Shown: positions 22,504-34,330 of the stretch, piece by piece
Numbering within the stretch: position 1 is the first letter of the stretch
Layout: the number at the start of each line of letters is the position of its first letter
Assembly (NCBI GenBank): GCA_037447655.1
Contig: JBBHKE010001131.1
Location: 63,475-127,474 of the forward strand
Source of the DNA: Zygnema cylindricum
Taxonomy: Eukaryota; Streptophyta; Zygnematophyceae; Zygnematales; Zygnemataceae
Direction: 5' to 3'
Length of the DNA: 64,000 nt
Position numbers and translations under genes: made by a program
Notes under the pieces: generated by a model
Seen by the model: the letters and a program-made list of their open reading frames with translations, nothing else
What the model was told of the DNA's origin: nothing
The model's database searches: none

Positions 22504-25500
22504 GTTGAAATGGCTTACTTGTACCGTACACTCCGGTAAAATGCTCGGGAAAAGTTCTTATGGTTTTTGAATGAGTTCAGCTGAGCCGTTATTTTCAGAG
22601 TCCTTTAGCATCCACTTTATTACTTGCATCCAAGTTGCCTTAGTAGACACGTGTTGAACTTTACGGTGGGAGACACGTCCTTTCGTATTGGTCGAGGACG
22701 GAAAAAACCTTTCCACAATGGCCGCCGAGTCTACCGAGTTTTCGACTTCAGCCTCACTCTCTTCCTCGTTCGGAAATGCGTTTTTCTCGTTGTTCCTGTC
22801 ATTTTCTTCATTTTCTTCAACTTGAGCGTTATGGGGATTGTTGTTGTTATTGCTAGGGTTGGCGCCCCAAATTCTATTAAGGGTCCACATACTTTCAATC
22901 ACTTAACATCACTTAAAAAATATGAAATAGGAGCAGCCGAAAAGGAAGAAAGTGGCAACCCAAGCAAATGTGAAAGAAGTAGCGATAGTGTCGTTGCCAT
23001 TATCACAAATACATTTATATAATACACGAGCTGCAAGTGAAAGTGAATTTGCGCGGCAATAATGGAGGGATGTGGCATTTTGAATTTCTTCTTAAAAAAT
23101 AAAATTTTGAACTTTAGCATGCCTTTGAATTTAAAAATATTTTAAAACGTGGGAATATAAGCGGGATCACGTAAAATTTGGTTCGAATTGCCAAAATATT
23201 TCAAAACTTACGTCGTCGATGTATTGTTGATAGCGCCATGGAAACGCCTCCAGCTTACATGTTGTACGGCAAAAAGATAATGGGAAAAAATGCGGCGTCG
23301 TAACCTTGGCTATCGGTTTTCTAACGTCATCTATGAAACGCGACCAACTTTAGGAATGCGTGGATGGTAAACATGCCACGTATTTTTGGCAAAAGCCAAT
23401 GATAATCTTACGACGGCGCCTGATCAGCTTTCGTCGCTGAATTACCGCCAATTAGTATTAACATGTATCCTAATAAGTGGTTTTCTTTCGTTGTACGTTC
23501 AATTAGAATTAACACTGATACTAATAAGAGGTTTGTTTGACGTTTAATCTAAGTAGATGCATCATTTTTAGACATATGTCCCAATATTACAATGCATTAA
23601 TTCTAATAAAGCATCCCACCAGGCACCTTATTAAGGTTAAGGGTCCTTATTTAACGTCACAGAACGTTCGTTCACCCCGCGAACTATAAGGAAATTTAAA
23701 TCAATCACAGAGTTCAATGTATGTTTTGTGAAACGAAAGGTAAACATAGAATACCTTGCGTTATAGTTTCGTTGATTGTACAACACATATTTGAACTGAA
23801 TAAACATATTTAAATTATACAATTTCCTAGCATTATAACGTAATTGCGTTTAACAACCCGATGCATGGAATCGACTATATGACGTGACAATGTACGTTTC
23901 GCCCTATGTTGTCTGCGCACCTTTTTTAATGTTATCAATTCACCGCGTGCGAAACATTCGCTTATTAGAATCATGAATGAACTTAAATAAAAGTACATAA
24001 ACGTGTACGCTTGGACGGTTTTTATCCTTACCTATTTTAGTGTATAATTATTAACGGCGTAATTATTGTATATTCGCAAACCCAAAATAGAATTATAGAT
24101 GTTAACACTGGAAGGACTCGACGTAGTACGGATTGCCATAATTTGTACTTCCACCTATTTTAACGTATTGTTATGACGGCAGATCATGTATACCTAAATC
24201 AACGTTATTGAGAAATTACAATTAAACAATTTTTTTATAATGGGGTTGATACACAAATTAGCATAAATGACACTAAATCTTTATTCACACTAATAATTCC
24301 TATACGCTAATAACGATTCACGGTGCACTGTACACCCCAAATCGTTATTAGCGTAGAAGTTTCTTTAGCGTTTATGAAAAATTACCGTGGTTTACGCTAA
24401 TTAAGAATTTGAAAATTTGGAAAAACAACATACATTCTAATTGTTTAATTATTCTAATTTGGGTCATTGAAAAAAATAAATGTCGGTCGCAAACATCCTT
24501 ATACTAATATAGGTATTCGTACAAAATCTGACAAATCGTGCACAAATCGTACGTTCACATAGTCGAAACGTGGTTGCTGGACAAATATGTGCGAACATGA
24601 TATTTGACAACCCAATTAGACCCCCTTTTCAAAGCGCACATTCTCATGCGTCCGCTGCTACTGAAACTCATTAATTGTACTTTTTCCCTTAAAAATATAC
24701 AATTTTGTACAGTCTGACATTGTCCGTACACCACACTAAATGACTAATGGCGTACTTCCATTTTGTACGGTACTAAAAAATTAATCCTAAATAGAGTAAA
24801 GAAAAAAATTGACTGAACTACGCTAATGGAGAATAAAATAAAAAAAACAGCGGGACGGAATTAGAGTACACAACGCTAATAACCATTGGCGGTGTAGTGT
24901 TCTCTCCGCAGACTGTACCATATTCCATTCCCTGGACTCTCCGTACAAAAACCGTATAGTACAATTCAGAACTGTAGTCTTTGAACAATTCGATACTCTC
25001 AGTAAGGGCACTTTCCCATGTAACCAAAACTTTAGTCTTGTAATTTTGCTTTACGCAAAGATTCTCCGTACTACTTTCAGAGCATTCGTATGTAAAAAAA
25101 TCAAATCGTTACTTTAAATTGTGACGGATGTAGACGTGGGTGTAATTTGTGACGGTTTGTAGACGACTACAAAACTCGCGACAATTGATGACTTTTACAA
25201 AATAGCGACGTTTATAGACGTCTAGCTACTTTTTACATTGTAGTTGTTTAGGGTTTGTGACATTTTGACGTCAAGCTCACTTATGATAGTGTCGACGTCA
25301 CTGAATCTAAAACATTCCGCCATGGTTTACCGATTTTGTTTTATTGTCTGTTCTCACTCTACTTGCCACCAAAATAAGCTCAAAGATAGCCAACAGAATT
25401 TTTTTTTAGAGATTTTTCATTTGATACTTTTCTTGCCTTTTTTCAATGGAAGAATTGTGAGATATACGCGTTAGTGGGAGAGGGAGAGAGAGAGAGAGGC

Positions 25501-27756
25501 GCTTTGACGAACTTCGCTTTTGCGAAATGGCGTCCGTTGGTCGAGACCCCCTCCACCGTTACTGTACGAAAAAAAGCGCACGGAAAAATGTCTCGCACAA
25601 GCTGGAAACGTGCGGAAGGTTTTTTTTTGGTACTCCGGGCACAAAAAATGTCAAAAACCTCCGTCGCGTGCGAAATCATGTGCATATTTGCCCACATCGT
25701 GGAACTTTGTTAAAAATCACCTCGCGAGGTGATTTTATATAAAGTTTGACGATGAGCCGGAAGGACGCAAAAGTGGGTCGAAATGCGCTAAATGACAAAC
25801 TGCATCGCGCTAGACGACAAACTACAGTACAATTAAAGTTTCAAGGTAACGCAACTTGTATAGTGGTAATTAAAAATTTTTGGTACGGCAGTGTATTTTC
25901 TCGTTTTTTTCCAAGTTATAGAAGAAAACGACAAAAAATAACTTTAACTTTAGCACATGGGAAAGTGACCTAAGACAAGGTTATTTCCATACGATAGTGC
26001 TGTTTTTGTAAGACACCTCAGCCTTCGGCAAGACGCTTTTTTTATCCATATGACACTGTCACGTAAGCCATTTCAGATTCCGTACGAAATAACAATTTTC
26101 GCATACGACAACGCAGTTTTCGTACAGTACCATTTTATCCTTTCCATACAACATTTTTTGTCGAGCGTTGTAATTTTTGTACGACGCTCTAGCCTCCATG
26201 TAACACCATGTTCTCCCTAGGAGACACCAGTCTCCGTACAAAACTACAACGTCCGTATGACACTACAATTTGTGGTAGGACCGTACCACTCGTCACGACG
26301 TCAAAAGTTCGTACATTATTTTGTGTTATTAGGGCATAGTTGTCCAGCTCGTACGGATTTCGACTTTTCTCCGAAAACTACTTAGTATTCCCTTGTTTAG
26401 TATATTTTGCAAATTTCGTATTTTTTACTTTAGGGACTGTACAAAAATATACAAGAAGCGTGACCCTAGAAAATCCGTCAAAAGCCTGAAAAAGGTACGG
26501 ACATACGGTATCGGCAAGAAATATCTTAGACAGTTGTTCTGAATTATATGAGAACGTACAAGAATGTACCCTAAAAACCCTAAAATCTAACCCTAAAATG
26601 CACGGAAATGTATAAAAATGCCAATTAATCATGGTTGTTCAAAACGCATTTTACGTACGATTCGAACGAAGGTACAATAAGTAGAAACTAGATAGGTCGA
26701 TTTGAAAAAATCGTAAAAATCGTTAATGAATTTTTTCTGTACAATTTCGTACATATAAAAAATTTGAATTGAACATATACCGCAGTTTGTAAGTAGTCTA
26801 CTATTGTAACATATAGGCCCAAATTCGAATCCTCGCTAATGCTGTTTTCGCTAATGCTGTTTTTTTGTCATAGTCAAAGCTTCGACAATGGCTTGAACGA
26901 CGATTTTACTGTCTACTTCCGTGGCGTTACTAATGGCAACTTCATTTAACATTCGTTTTCATGGTGGCTTCTTTGAAAAAAAATTGAAGAATGCGTTCGT
27001 ACACATTTTGAACTTACGGCGCACAAATAGTGTGATGCCGCAATGTCTCTTTTTGAAATTGTCCATACATGTAGGATAAAATTTCGTACATATCCGTGCA
27101 CATTCCGTTTCTGTTTATAAAACAGAAAGTACCAATACTTGTATCGTACATACGATAGCCGTAAAACACAGTACAGTTACCGTAAATTGTTTATTAGGAT
27201 TTTCTGTAAATTCCAGTTTCAGTTAAGAGTAGATGTTTTTTTGCGATTTTTTCAAAAAATCACGTACAATACGTAAAAACTGGAAAAAATGAAAAAATCG
27301 TGCGATTTGAACAACTAGGCAATTAATGTTCAGAACATGTAATGCAGTTGTCCTTAATATAACGGGAATGTACGGCAGCCTACTGTAAAAATTTAGAATA
27401 AATTACCGTAAAAGTTATGTGAAAAATACGCACACTGTATATCAATGTACGAAAAAATATAAAATAGTTGTAATTAAAAATACGAAATGAACGAAAATGT
27501 ACCCTTAAACCCCTAAAATCCCTAAAATCTCCTAAAACCCTTAAATTCCCCTAAAATGAATTGTCATACACGGACGTTGTACGTTAGTGTACGGTAGCTG
27601 TACAATGCAAAGAAAGGTACGAATTTTATGTATTTCAAAATTGATTGATGCGCACTGTAATCGTTAGTTTACTCCATGCGTTTTATGCGCATAGGACATT
27701 GTATTCGGGTCTACTGTACTATACTAATACTCTGCCCGCTATTGTACTTGTAGAGT
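22504..27756. other. Gene-poor interval, GTAC-rich in its second half
   Basis: No gene can be supported. A 114-codon minus frame at 22558-22902 is acidic and Asn-rich without a domain. From about 24480 to 27650 the tetranucleotide GTAC and motifs such as CGTAC/GTACGG/GTACAAA recur very densely. At 24300-24360 CGCTAATAACGATT and AATCGTTATTAGCG face each other around a CGGTGCACTGTACACC core, an inverted-repeat fragment of the dispersed family described at 29216. Confidence 0.5.
25713..25736. repeat. 24-bp perfect palindrome
   Basis: Two 12-base arms (AAAATCACCTCG and its complement) meet with no spacer at 25724/25725. No gene, promoter or terminator context explains it. It resembles in style the foldback at 58512-58572, whose arms contain ACCT/AGGT around TGCG. 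Confidence 0.8.
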
Positions 27757-27767
27757 ACTTCCTCGCT

Positions 27768-27850
27768 CCCCTCCTCTCTCTCCCCTCCTCTCCCCCCTCC
27801 TATCTCTCCCCTCCTCTCTCTCTCTTCTCTCCTCTCTCTTCTCTCTCTTT
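27768..27850. repeat. CT-rich microsatellite
   Basis: Pyrimidine-only tract of CTCTCTCCCCTC-type units immediately left of a dispersed repeat that starts TGTTAAG. Confidence 0.8.
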
Positions 27851-28109
27851 TCCTTTTTGTTAAGTTAAAGGGTGAATCGGCGGATCGGCCGAATTCACAT
27901 TTGTGTTCAGTTTAGGATTAATTCAGTTTGAGTTTGTGTTCACATTATTTATTGTGCAGTTTACGTCTGCAGTTAAGTCTTTGTTATGTTTCGTTGTACT
28001 TTGCGTATTTGTTACTTAAGTATTTATTCGTTTCATTTGGTACAGTACATCGTGAATCGTTATTAGCCTTATGTACGCTATATCGGCACCCCAAAATTTT
28101 GACATTGAT

Positions 28110-29040
28110 ACCTTAAATATATTAAATTACACTATTTAAGGACGTGGTCCATAATATGCCACGTCTCCTTGCACTAAAATAGAATGAATGACGCTAATTT
28201 TTTCTTTGCACTAATAATATCTATATGCTTATAACGATTCAAGGTGTACTGTACACCGTCGATCGTATTTAGCGTGTAGAAATTATTAGTGTGTAGAATA
28301 ATTTAGTATCATGCACACTAATTTTGACTTAGAAAATTTTCGAAAAAAAGTTATACACTAATTTTTCAACGAACTCCAATATGGGTACAGCTGATTTGTC
28401 GAGAGGATATTCACAGTAATATAGGTAAAAGTACAAATTGTGACAATTCGTACACAGTCGCATACTTTCACTCTAATTAATTCCTAACTCTAATTTCGGT
28501 TTTTTAGGGTGTGGGCAATACGTGACAAATAAATGTACACTAAAACATGAACAAGTACGAAATCTTATATTCACAGGGCAGTTTTTCGTGTGATAGCAGA
28601 TATTTTTTTAAAATATCTTTACTTGTATAATTAAAAAGTACATTTCTATACGAACCGACACGTTCCGTACTCCACACTAATAAAAATATACATAAATTAA
28701 AATGGTGTACACTAATTGTTCATCTCGTAATTAGCGTACAGGAAAAATGAGTACCTTTACCCTATTTTAGGTAAATCCCTCAAAATTTAGGGGCGCCGAA
28801 TTAGTGTTCAACACGCTAAATACGATCGGCGATGTACACCGCCAATCGCTATTACAGTATATAACGCTAATACGGTGCCCCTAAATTTTGACCCCAAAAC
28901 CTGAAATAGAATTAATAATACTATTTAAGGACGTGGACCATAATCTGCCACGTCTCAGGCACTAAATAAGAATCAATAACGCTAATTATTTTTTGACGCT
29001 ATTTAATCCTTGACTCTAATAGCGATTGGCGGTGTACTGC
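28110..29040. repeat. Two related about 150-bp segments
   Basis: Segments at about 28110-28260 and 28905-29040 share CTATTTAAGGACGTGG, CCATAAT-TGCCACGTCTC, CACTAAA-TAGAAT and a GGTGTACTG end. They look like two diverged copies of one unit about 795 bases apart. Confidence 0.5.
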
Positions 29041-29215
29041 ACGACTGATTAGTTTTTTAGTGCGTACCGCCGTGTACGATAATTTAACAGTTAAAGTCCA
29101 GCGCACGATTAAGTTCGGCACACTTTGTTTTATTCGGCGCCCACTTTTGTCGTTTGTTTTGGCGGTTAAGTGTCCCCCAATCAGTGTGAATGGAGTCAGC
29201 GTCAAGTTACAACCG

Positions 29216-29471
29216 CGAATCGTTATTAGCGTCAAAGTTAATTTCGCCATTTAAAACGTCTTTTCTCCGTACACACCTGTCGGATTTTCAATTTGAGACA
29301 GTCAGTCGGAAGCTGAGAATGTTACCTTTCAATCGCAACCGTCAGATCCACAATCCGACATGTTTGTACGGAGAAAAGATGTTTTAAGTGAAAAAGTGTG
29401 TACGGAGAAAAGATGTTTTAAGTTGACGAAACAAACCTTAGACGGTACTTAACACTACTAATAACGATTCG
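29216..29471. mobile_element. Small inverted-repeat element (MITE-like)
   Basis: 256 bp with perfect 14-base terminal inverted repeats CGAATCGTTATTAG (29216-29229 and complement at 29458-29471). The interior carries AAAACGTCTTTTCTCCGTAC and its mirror GTACGGAGAAAAGATGTTTT. Related copies or parts occur at 30735-30870, 36473-36678, 36898-37115 and, by the end motif, 59575-59600. It has no coding capacity. The superfamily is uncertain because no clean target duplication is visible here. Confidence 0.65.
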
Positions 29472-29702
29472 TAAGAAGTCGTTCAGACTAAGTCTTCCTT
29501 CTAAGACTTGAGCTCTTCTTCTAAGGAGAAGTATGAGTCATGTTTTATTATGCGTCTAGAATATTAGATGCATCATGTGTCTAAAATAATGATGCATCAA
29601 AGTTAAGTGAGAGGAGTGTAAGGAAGAAGAAAGTGAGAGTAAGTGGGAGAAGTGAGAAAAAGAGATGTGAGTGAGTAAGAAGAGTAAGAGTGAGAGTTTT
29701 GT

Positions 29703-29871
29703 TAAAGGAAAAGAAAAAGGAAAAGGAAAAGGAAAAGGAAAAGGAAAAGGAAAAGGAAAAGGAAAAGAAAAAGGAAAAGGAAAAGGAAAAGGAAAAGGAA
29801 AAGGAAAAGGAAAAGGAAAAGAAAAAGGAAAAGGAAAAGGAAAAGAAAAAGGAAAAGGAAAAGGAAAAGGA
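29703..29871. repeat. (GGAAAA)n hexanucleotide microsatellite
   Basis: About 28 units with a few GAAAAA interruptions. The three forward frames read Lys/Glu/Gly repeats and are not genes. The related repeat at 57787 has only GTAAAGGAAGAGCC here, so the array is an expansion private to this copy. Confidence 0.9.
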
Positions 29872-29895
29872 TTCGGCTGAATAAAAGTATTTATT

Positions 29896-30600
29896 TGGCT
29901 CTCTCTCTCTCCTCTTTTCTCTCTCCCTCATCTTTTCTCTCTTTCTCTCCCTTTTTTTTCTTTCGCCTCTTGGCTGGTCTCTCCTCCTCCCTTCTCTCTT
30001 TCTCTCTCTTCCCCCCTTTTTCCCTCTCCCTCTCCCTCTCCCTCTTCCTCTCCCTCTGTTCTCTGTATCCATTTAGAAATTTTCAAACTTCCTTTGCTTT
30101 TGATTTTAGGATTTCTCCTGCCTTTTTTTTGTTTAAGGATTTTTTTTTCTTTTTTTTTAATATTTTTTTTTTTTAATATTCCGTTTTTACTTTTTCTAAT
30201 TTTTTATTTTATTTTAGGGTTTTTTTTTTGGGGCAGGGGAAAAAAGGAGGGTATTTAGGATTTCTAGGGTTTATATTTTTTTGGGTTTAATTTTATTTTT
30301 AGGTCTCAATTTTTTATTTTTTTTTCTTGTCAGTTCGCAAATTTCTAAAATGAAAAAAAAAAATTAAGATTCAGATTTTAAGAAATTTGCAAATTTTCCG
30401 AAATCCAAAGAAATAAATCAATTTTTTCCTTATTTTGTATTTTTTTTTCGATTTTATCCTGAAATGAAATACAAAAGTACAAAATTTGAAAAATTTGGTT
30501 CGACGAATTTGCCGATTTTTTTTCTTTTTCTTCAATTATGCTCGACACAAAAAAGTTTTGGGATTGAAACTTTCGACGAAAACCAAAGTGATGGTAAGAC
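29896..30600. other. CT-rich then T-rich low-complexity DNA
   Basis: CT-rich to about 30060, then T-homopolymer-rich to about 30450. No gene seen. Confidence 0.6.
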
Positions 30601-30734
30601 GTCCCTTTTTTGTTTAAATTATTATTATTATTATTAATGTTTTTATTATTAATACTATCAATATTGTCATTTCTATCTTTATTGCTATTGGTATTACATC
30701 ATTGCTATTCTTGTTACTAGACCGTGTATCGCTA

Positions 30735-30870
30735 TTACTGTTAATTTTTTTTTTGCCACTTACAACATCTTTTTTCCGTACACACTTGTCCTATTTTCAA
30801 TTTGAGACCGTCAATCGGAAGCTGAGAATCCTACCTTTCAATCGCAACCGTCAGAGCCACAATCCGACAA
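30735..30870. mobile_element. Partial copy of the 29216 inverted-repeat family
   Basis: Shares ACATCTTTT-TCCGTACACAC, TTCAATTTGAGAC, TCGGAAGCTGAGAAT and CAATCGCAACCGTCAGA with 29250-29350, but lacks the terminal motif. Confidence 0.55.
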
Positions 30871-30889
30871 ATGTGTCACTTTTGCGATC

Positions 30890-31590
30890 GCTTTTACTTT
30901 CGTTTTTACTATCGTTTTCATTTTTGTTGTAGTATCCTCGTTGTTACCATCGCCACTACTATCATCACTACTACCGTTATTGCTATAGTTATTACTATCG
31001 CTAGTACTATTGTTATTACTATTGTTATTTCTATTGATTTTTTATGATTTTACTATCGTTTTTACTTTCGTTTTTAGTGTCGTTGTTACCATTGTTATTA
31101 ATGTTGTTGTTACCATTTTCTTTCCCCTTGTGGTTACGATCGTTGTTACCATCGTCACTACTATTGTGTTACTATCATGGCCGCTATCGATTCTATCATG
31201 ATTGCTATTGTTTCTACTATCGCTAGTACTATCGTTATTGCTATCATTATTACTAACACTTTTATTATCGTTTTTACTATCGTTGGTGCTATCGTTGTCA
31301 CTATCGCTGTTACCATTGTTGTGACCATTGTTGTGACCATTGTTGTTTCTATCGATGTTACTATCGTTCTTACCATCGTTGTTTCTATCGTTTTGCCTAT
31401 CGTTGTTACCATCGTTGTTACCATCGTTGTTATTCTCGTTGTTATTTTCTCTGTTCTATAGTCACCACTACTATCCTTGTTAAGTAACACTGTTCTATTG
31501 TCACTACTATCGTTACTACTATCGTTATTACTATTTTTGTTACTATCATTAGTACTATCGTTATTTCGTTAGTACTATCGTTCTTACTAT
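30890..31590. repeat. Degenerate (ACTATCGTTGTT)n minisatellite
   Basis: About 700 bases made of ACTATCGTT, ACCATCGTTGTT and ATTGTTATT variants in a 3/12-base rhythm. Because the unit is a multiple of three, both strands give long Ile/Val/Thr-rich frames; these are repeat artefacts. Confidence 0.8.
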
Positions 31591-31596
31591 AGTTGT

Positions 31597-31862
31597 CTCC
31601 CCCACGCTCTCTCTCTCCTTGTCTCTCTTCTTCTTTCCATCTCACTATCTGCCTCTTCCTCTCTTTCTCTCCCTCTCCCTCTCTCTCTGTCTCCCTCTCT
31701 CTTCCTCTCTCCCTTTTTTTTCTCTCTCCCTCTTTCTCTATCCCCCCTCTCTCTCTCCCTCTCCGTCTCCCATTTTTGCTTGCCCTTTCTCTTCTTCTCT
31801 CTCTCTGTCTCTGGCTCTCTCTCTTGCTCGCACTCTCTCTCTCCCTCTCTCTTTACTCCTGT
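31597..31862. repeat. CT-rich microsatellite upstream of the fucosyltransferase
   Basis: Continuous pyrimidine-rich (CTCTCC)n-like tract; further CT-rich DNA runs to the splice acceptor at 32063. Confidence 0.85.
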
Positions 31863-32063
31863 TTCCTTTTCATTGCAGTAGAACACTGAAATAGACTTGA
31901 CAAGATTTGAGGCGCGTTTTTGTTTGTTTCTCTCCCTCCACCTCTCTCTCTCTGCCTCTCTCACTCCCTCCCCACTCTCCCTCCCCACTCTCCCTCCCCA
32001 CTCTCCCTCCCTGTCCCCGTCCCTCCCTCACTCTCTCCCCTCTCCTTTCTCCCACTCTTGCAG

Positions 32064-33531
32064 ACTCTTCCTCCTCTTCGGCTCCCCGCGTCCCCTCCCT
32101 CCGCCCCGCTGAGCTCCAACGGGACGACTGTCACAGTCAAACGGAACAACTTCAGTTTTGGAAAACTTTCGATATGTATCCCTCCGAGGCCCTTCTCAAA
32201 TCTTTTAGAGAATATGAGGTTTTTCATGCCAAGTGTCGATCAGAGGAGGGAGATTTGAGAGAAGCTTTTGAATCAAAACGGGAGCTTCCTTGCAAATACG
32301 CCATTTGGATCGCCACATGGGACGGAATGGGGAACCGATTGTTGTCGTTGGTTTCGTCTTTACTGCACGCGATGTTGACGAGACGAGTTTTATTGGTCGA
32401 CCATCGGTGGGACATCGAACGGTTTCTATGCGAACCGTTTCCGTGGTCGTCGTGGTCTCTTCCAAGAGACATCGACACGGAACTGTGGCAAAAAGAGTTG
32501 CAAAGAATCGGAGATTTTACGAGTTACTCGTCGCAAAAACGGATGAACAACGCGGTTTTCGACATTCCATACGCGATCATAGCTGATATAAATCACGCGA
32601 CTCCGTCAGATATGACATTTTTTTGCAACTCGGAAATGGAGGACATCAATCGGATTCCTGTGATGTTACTTCGGTCGAATATGTATTTTATTGTAGGTCA
32701 TTATTACACTTTTCATCGTGAAAAACTCGAGACATGGTTCCCGGACCGAAAAATTTTCACGCACGTCGCGAGATATCTTCTGAGTCCAGAGAATTCTTTG
32801 TGGGGGATAATGATGAAATATTGGAATGCCCATTTATCGAATTCGACGAAGTTGTTGGGGGTACAAATGAGAATGTTCGAACATCCGTGGCGAAGAGAAA
32901 AATCGCACCGACTTGTCGATTGTGCCCAAGAACATGGCTTTTTACCCAAATCGAGATATATAGGAGAGGGAGGAGAAGAGGAAGGAGGAGAGAGAGGAGG
33001 AGGAGGGGAGGGAGGGACTAGGACGGCCTGTCTCGTGGCTTCACTTCACAAAGAATTCTACGAACATTTGGTCGACACTTTTAGTACGGGTTCTGTGGTC
33101 GACAGGAAACATGTAACGGTCCATAGAGCCAGTCACGCGGTACGGAATAGCATCCTCTTTCCCACTCTCCCTCTCTCCTCTGTCTCCCTCTTTCCCTCTC
33201 TCTTCGTCTGTCCCCATTTTTCCCTCTCTCGCTCTTTCGCTTACTCCCTCACTGTCTCCCTCTTTCTTTGACGTCAAAAGTTTAAAACTATATAAGGATG
33301 AAACGCAAAACTTGAGAAATAAAAACTTAAAAGTCGTAAATTTGAAAGGAATAATTTGAAAACACTTAATAATGTATTCATTTAAAAAACTGTAATTCAA
33401 AAGCTGTAAAGCTTAAAAGCCTTAAAACGTAAAAATGTCTCTCCCCATCCTCGCTCTCTCTTCCTGCTCTCTCTCTCCCTACCCACTCCCTTCTCTCTCT
33501 CCCTCTCTCTCTCTCCCTCCCTCTCTCTCCC

Positions 33532-33597
<66 letters not shown>

Positions 33598-33983
33598 TTT
33601 TGTCTTATTCTCAGGTAGAACAACTTTCCGGGGAAGATTCGCACAACATCGAAGTCATGTTGGAGATCTGGCTTTTGTCTTTTTCTGACTACCTCATCAC
33701 CTCCCCTGGATCGACTTTTGGATATGTGGCCGCGGGTCTCCGAGGCCAAACCGTACTTTTTTTAAATGGGCTTTTTCATAATACGAACGAACATTTTGGG
33801 TACAAATCGTGTTCCCCGAGTGAAGGAGAACCTTGTTGGTCGAGACCACCTTTCCAAGTACATTGTTATTCGGACCCTCCCTTTGATAATCCGTGGAACA
33901 TGGTCCCGGGGGTGGTGGAGAGGTGTTTCGATTATCCGAGAGGGGTGAGGATACATGTCCCCACGAGGGAGAGGAGGAGGTAG
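32064..33983 (+). CDS. GT37-family fucosyltransferase (5' end not identified)
   Basis: Golgi-type fucosyltransferase of family GT37, which in plants adds alpha-1,2-fucose from GDP-fucose to xyloglucan or other wall glycans; the substrate here is unknown. Exon A begins after a pyrimidine tract and CAG at 32063 and runs to 33139. The intron is 33140-33614 (GT...AG). Exon B is 33615-33983 with stop TAG. Both junctions are phase 0. Family landmarks in order: KYAIWIATWDGMGNRLLSL, TRRVLLVD, LLGVQMRMFEHPW (nucleotide-sugar site), CLVASLHKEFYEHL, VTVHRASH, then HNIEVMLEIWLLSFSDYLIT and GSTFGYVAAGL, PPFQVHC and VVERCFDYPRGV near the end. Odd points: a Gly/Glu-rich insert coded by a GGA microsatellite (32961-33019) and a short Arg-rich tail. 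No membrane-anchor exon or start codon was found upstream, so the gene is incomplete here. The donor GCG|GTACGG is weak and was chosen by homology. Confidence 0.85.
32961..33019 (+). repeat. In-frame GGA/GAG microsatellite inside the coding region
   Basis: Purine run that adds about 20 Gly/Glu/Arg residues between GFLPKSRYI and TACLVASL, a linker between two conserved GT37 blocks. It keeps the reading frame. No GT donor flanks it, so it is not an obvious intron. Confidence 0.75.
33140..33614 (+). other. Fucosyltransferase intron, mostly CT microsatellite
   Basis: 475-bp intron; about 33470-33597 is nearly pure (CT)n, ending TTATTCTCAG. The reading frames inside it are low-complexity. Confidence 0.75.
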
Positions 33984-34330
33984 AGCGGAAGAGGAGGAGG
34001 AGAAGGTTTGAGGAAAAGTCGAGTGAAGGTAGAGAGGAGGAGGAGGAGGAGGAGGAGGTTGAGGGAAGGTTGATTGCAGGTAGAGAGGAGGAGGAGGAGG
34101 AGAAGGTTTGAGGGAAAGTCGAATGAAGGTAGAGAGGAGGAGGGGGAGGAGGAGGAGGAGGAGGAGGAGGTTGAGGGAAGATTGATTGCTGGTAGAGAGG
34201 AGGAGCAGGAGAAGTCTTTGTGGGAAAGTCGAGTGAAGGTAAAGAGGAGTTAGAGAGGAGGAGGAGGAGGAGAAGGAGAAGAAGGTGGAGAGGAGGAAAG
34301 GTTGATTGAAGGTAGAGAGAGAAGGTTGAA
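33975..34330. repeat. Purine-rich GGAGGA minisatellite after the fucosyltransferase
   Basis: Repeats of AGGTAGAGAGGAGGAGGAGG joined by AAGGTTTGAGGGAAAGTCGA or GGTTGAGGGAAGGTTGATTG, about five units. The first bases overlap the final Arg codons and stop of the gene, so the C-terminal tail may have been created by the repeat. Confidence 0.8.

Larger units (their letters stand above)
27857..29895 (+). repeat. Dispersed repeat, LTR-like, copy A (interrupted)
   Basis: The sequence from TGTTAAG at about 27857 corresponds in blocks to 57253-57855. Shared blocks are GGGTGAATCGGCGGATC at the start, a stretch with TTTAGTGCG and CAGCGCACGATTAA, then AAGTCTTCC, ATTATGCGT, GATGCATCA, and a GAGTAAG-rich end with TTCGGCT. 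The copy here is enlarged by other repeats at about 28040-29040, by the inverted-repeat element at 29216-29471 and by the hexanucleotide expansion at 29703-29871. TGTTA starts at both copies hint at an LTR, but no clear 3' end or target duplication was found. Confidence 0.5.

Noticed and set aside
29581-30072. 163-residue Ser/Phe/Arg frame and Lys/Gly/Glu frames opposite
   Set aside because: Translations of the GGAAAA and CT microsatellites.
31161-31490. Long Ile/Val/Thr frames on both strands
   Set aside because: By-product of a 3/12-base minisatellite; looks like a membrane protein but is pure repeat.
33435-33614. N-terminal Ser/Leu-rich extension of the second fucosyltransferase exon
   Set aside because: It is the CT-rich intron; the homology starts exactly after TTCTCAG at 33614.
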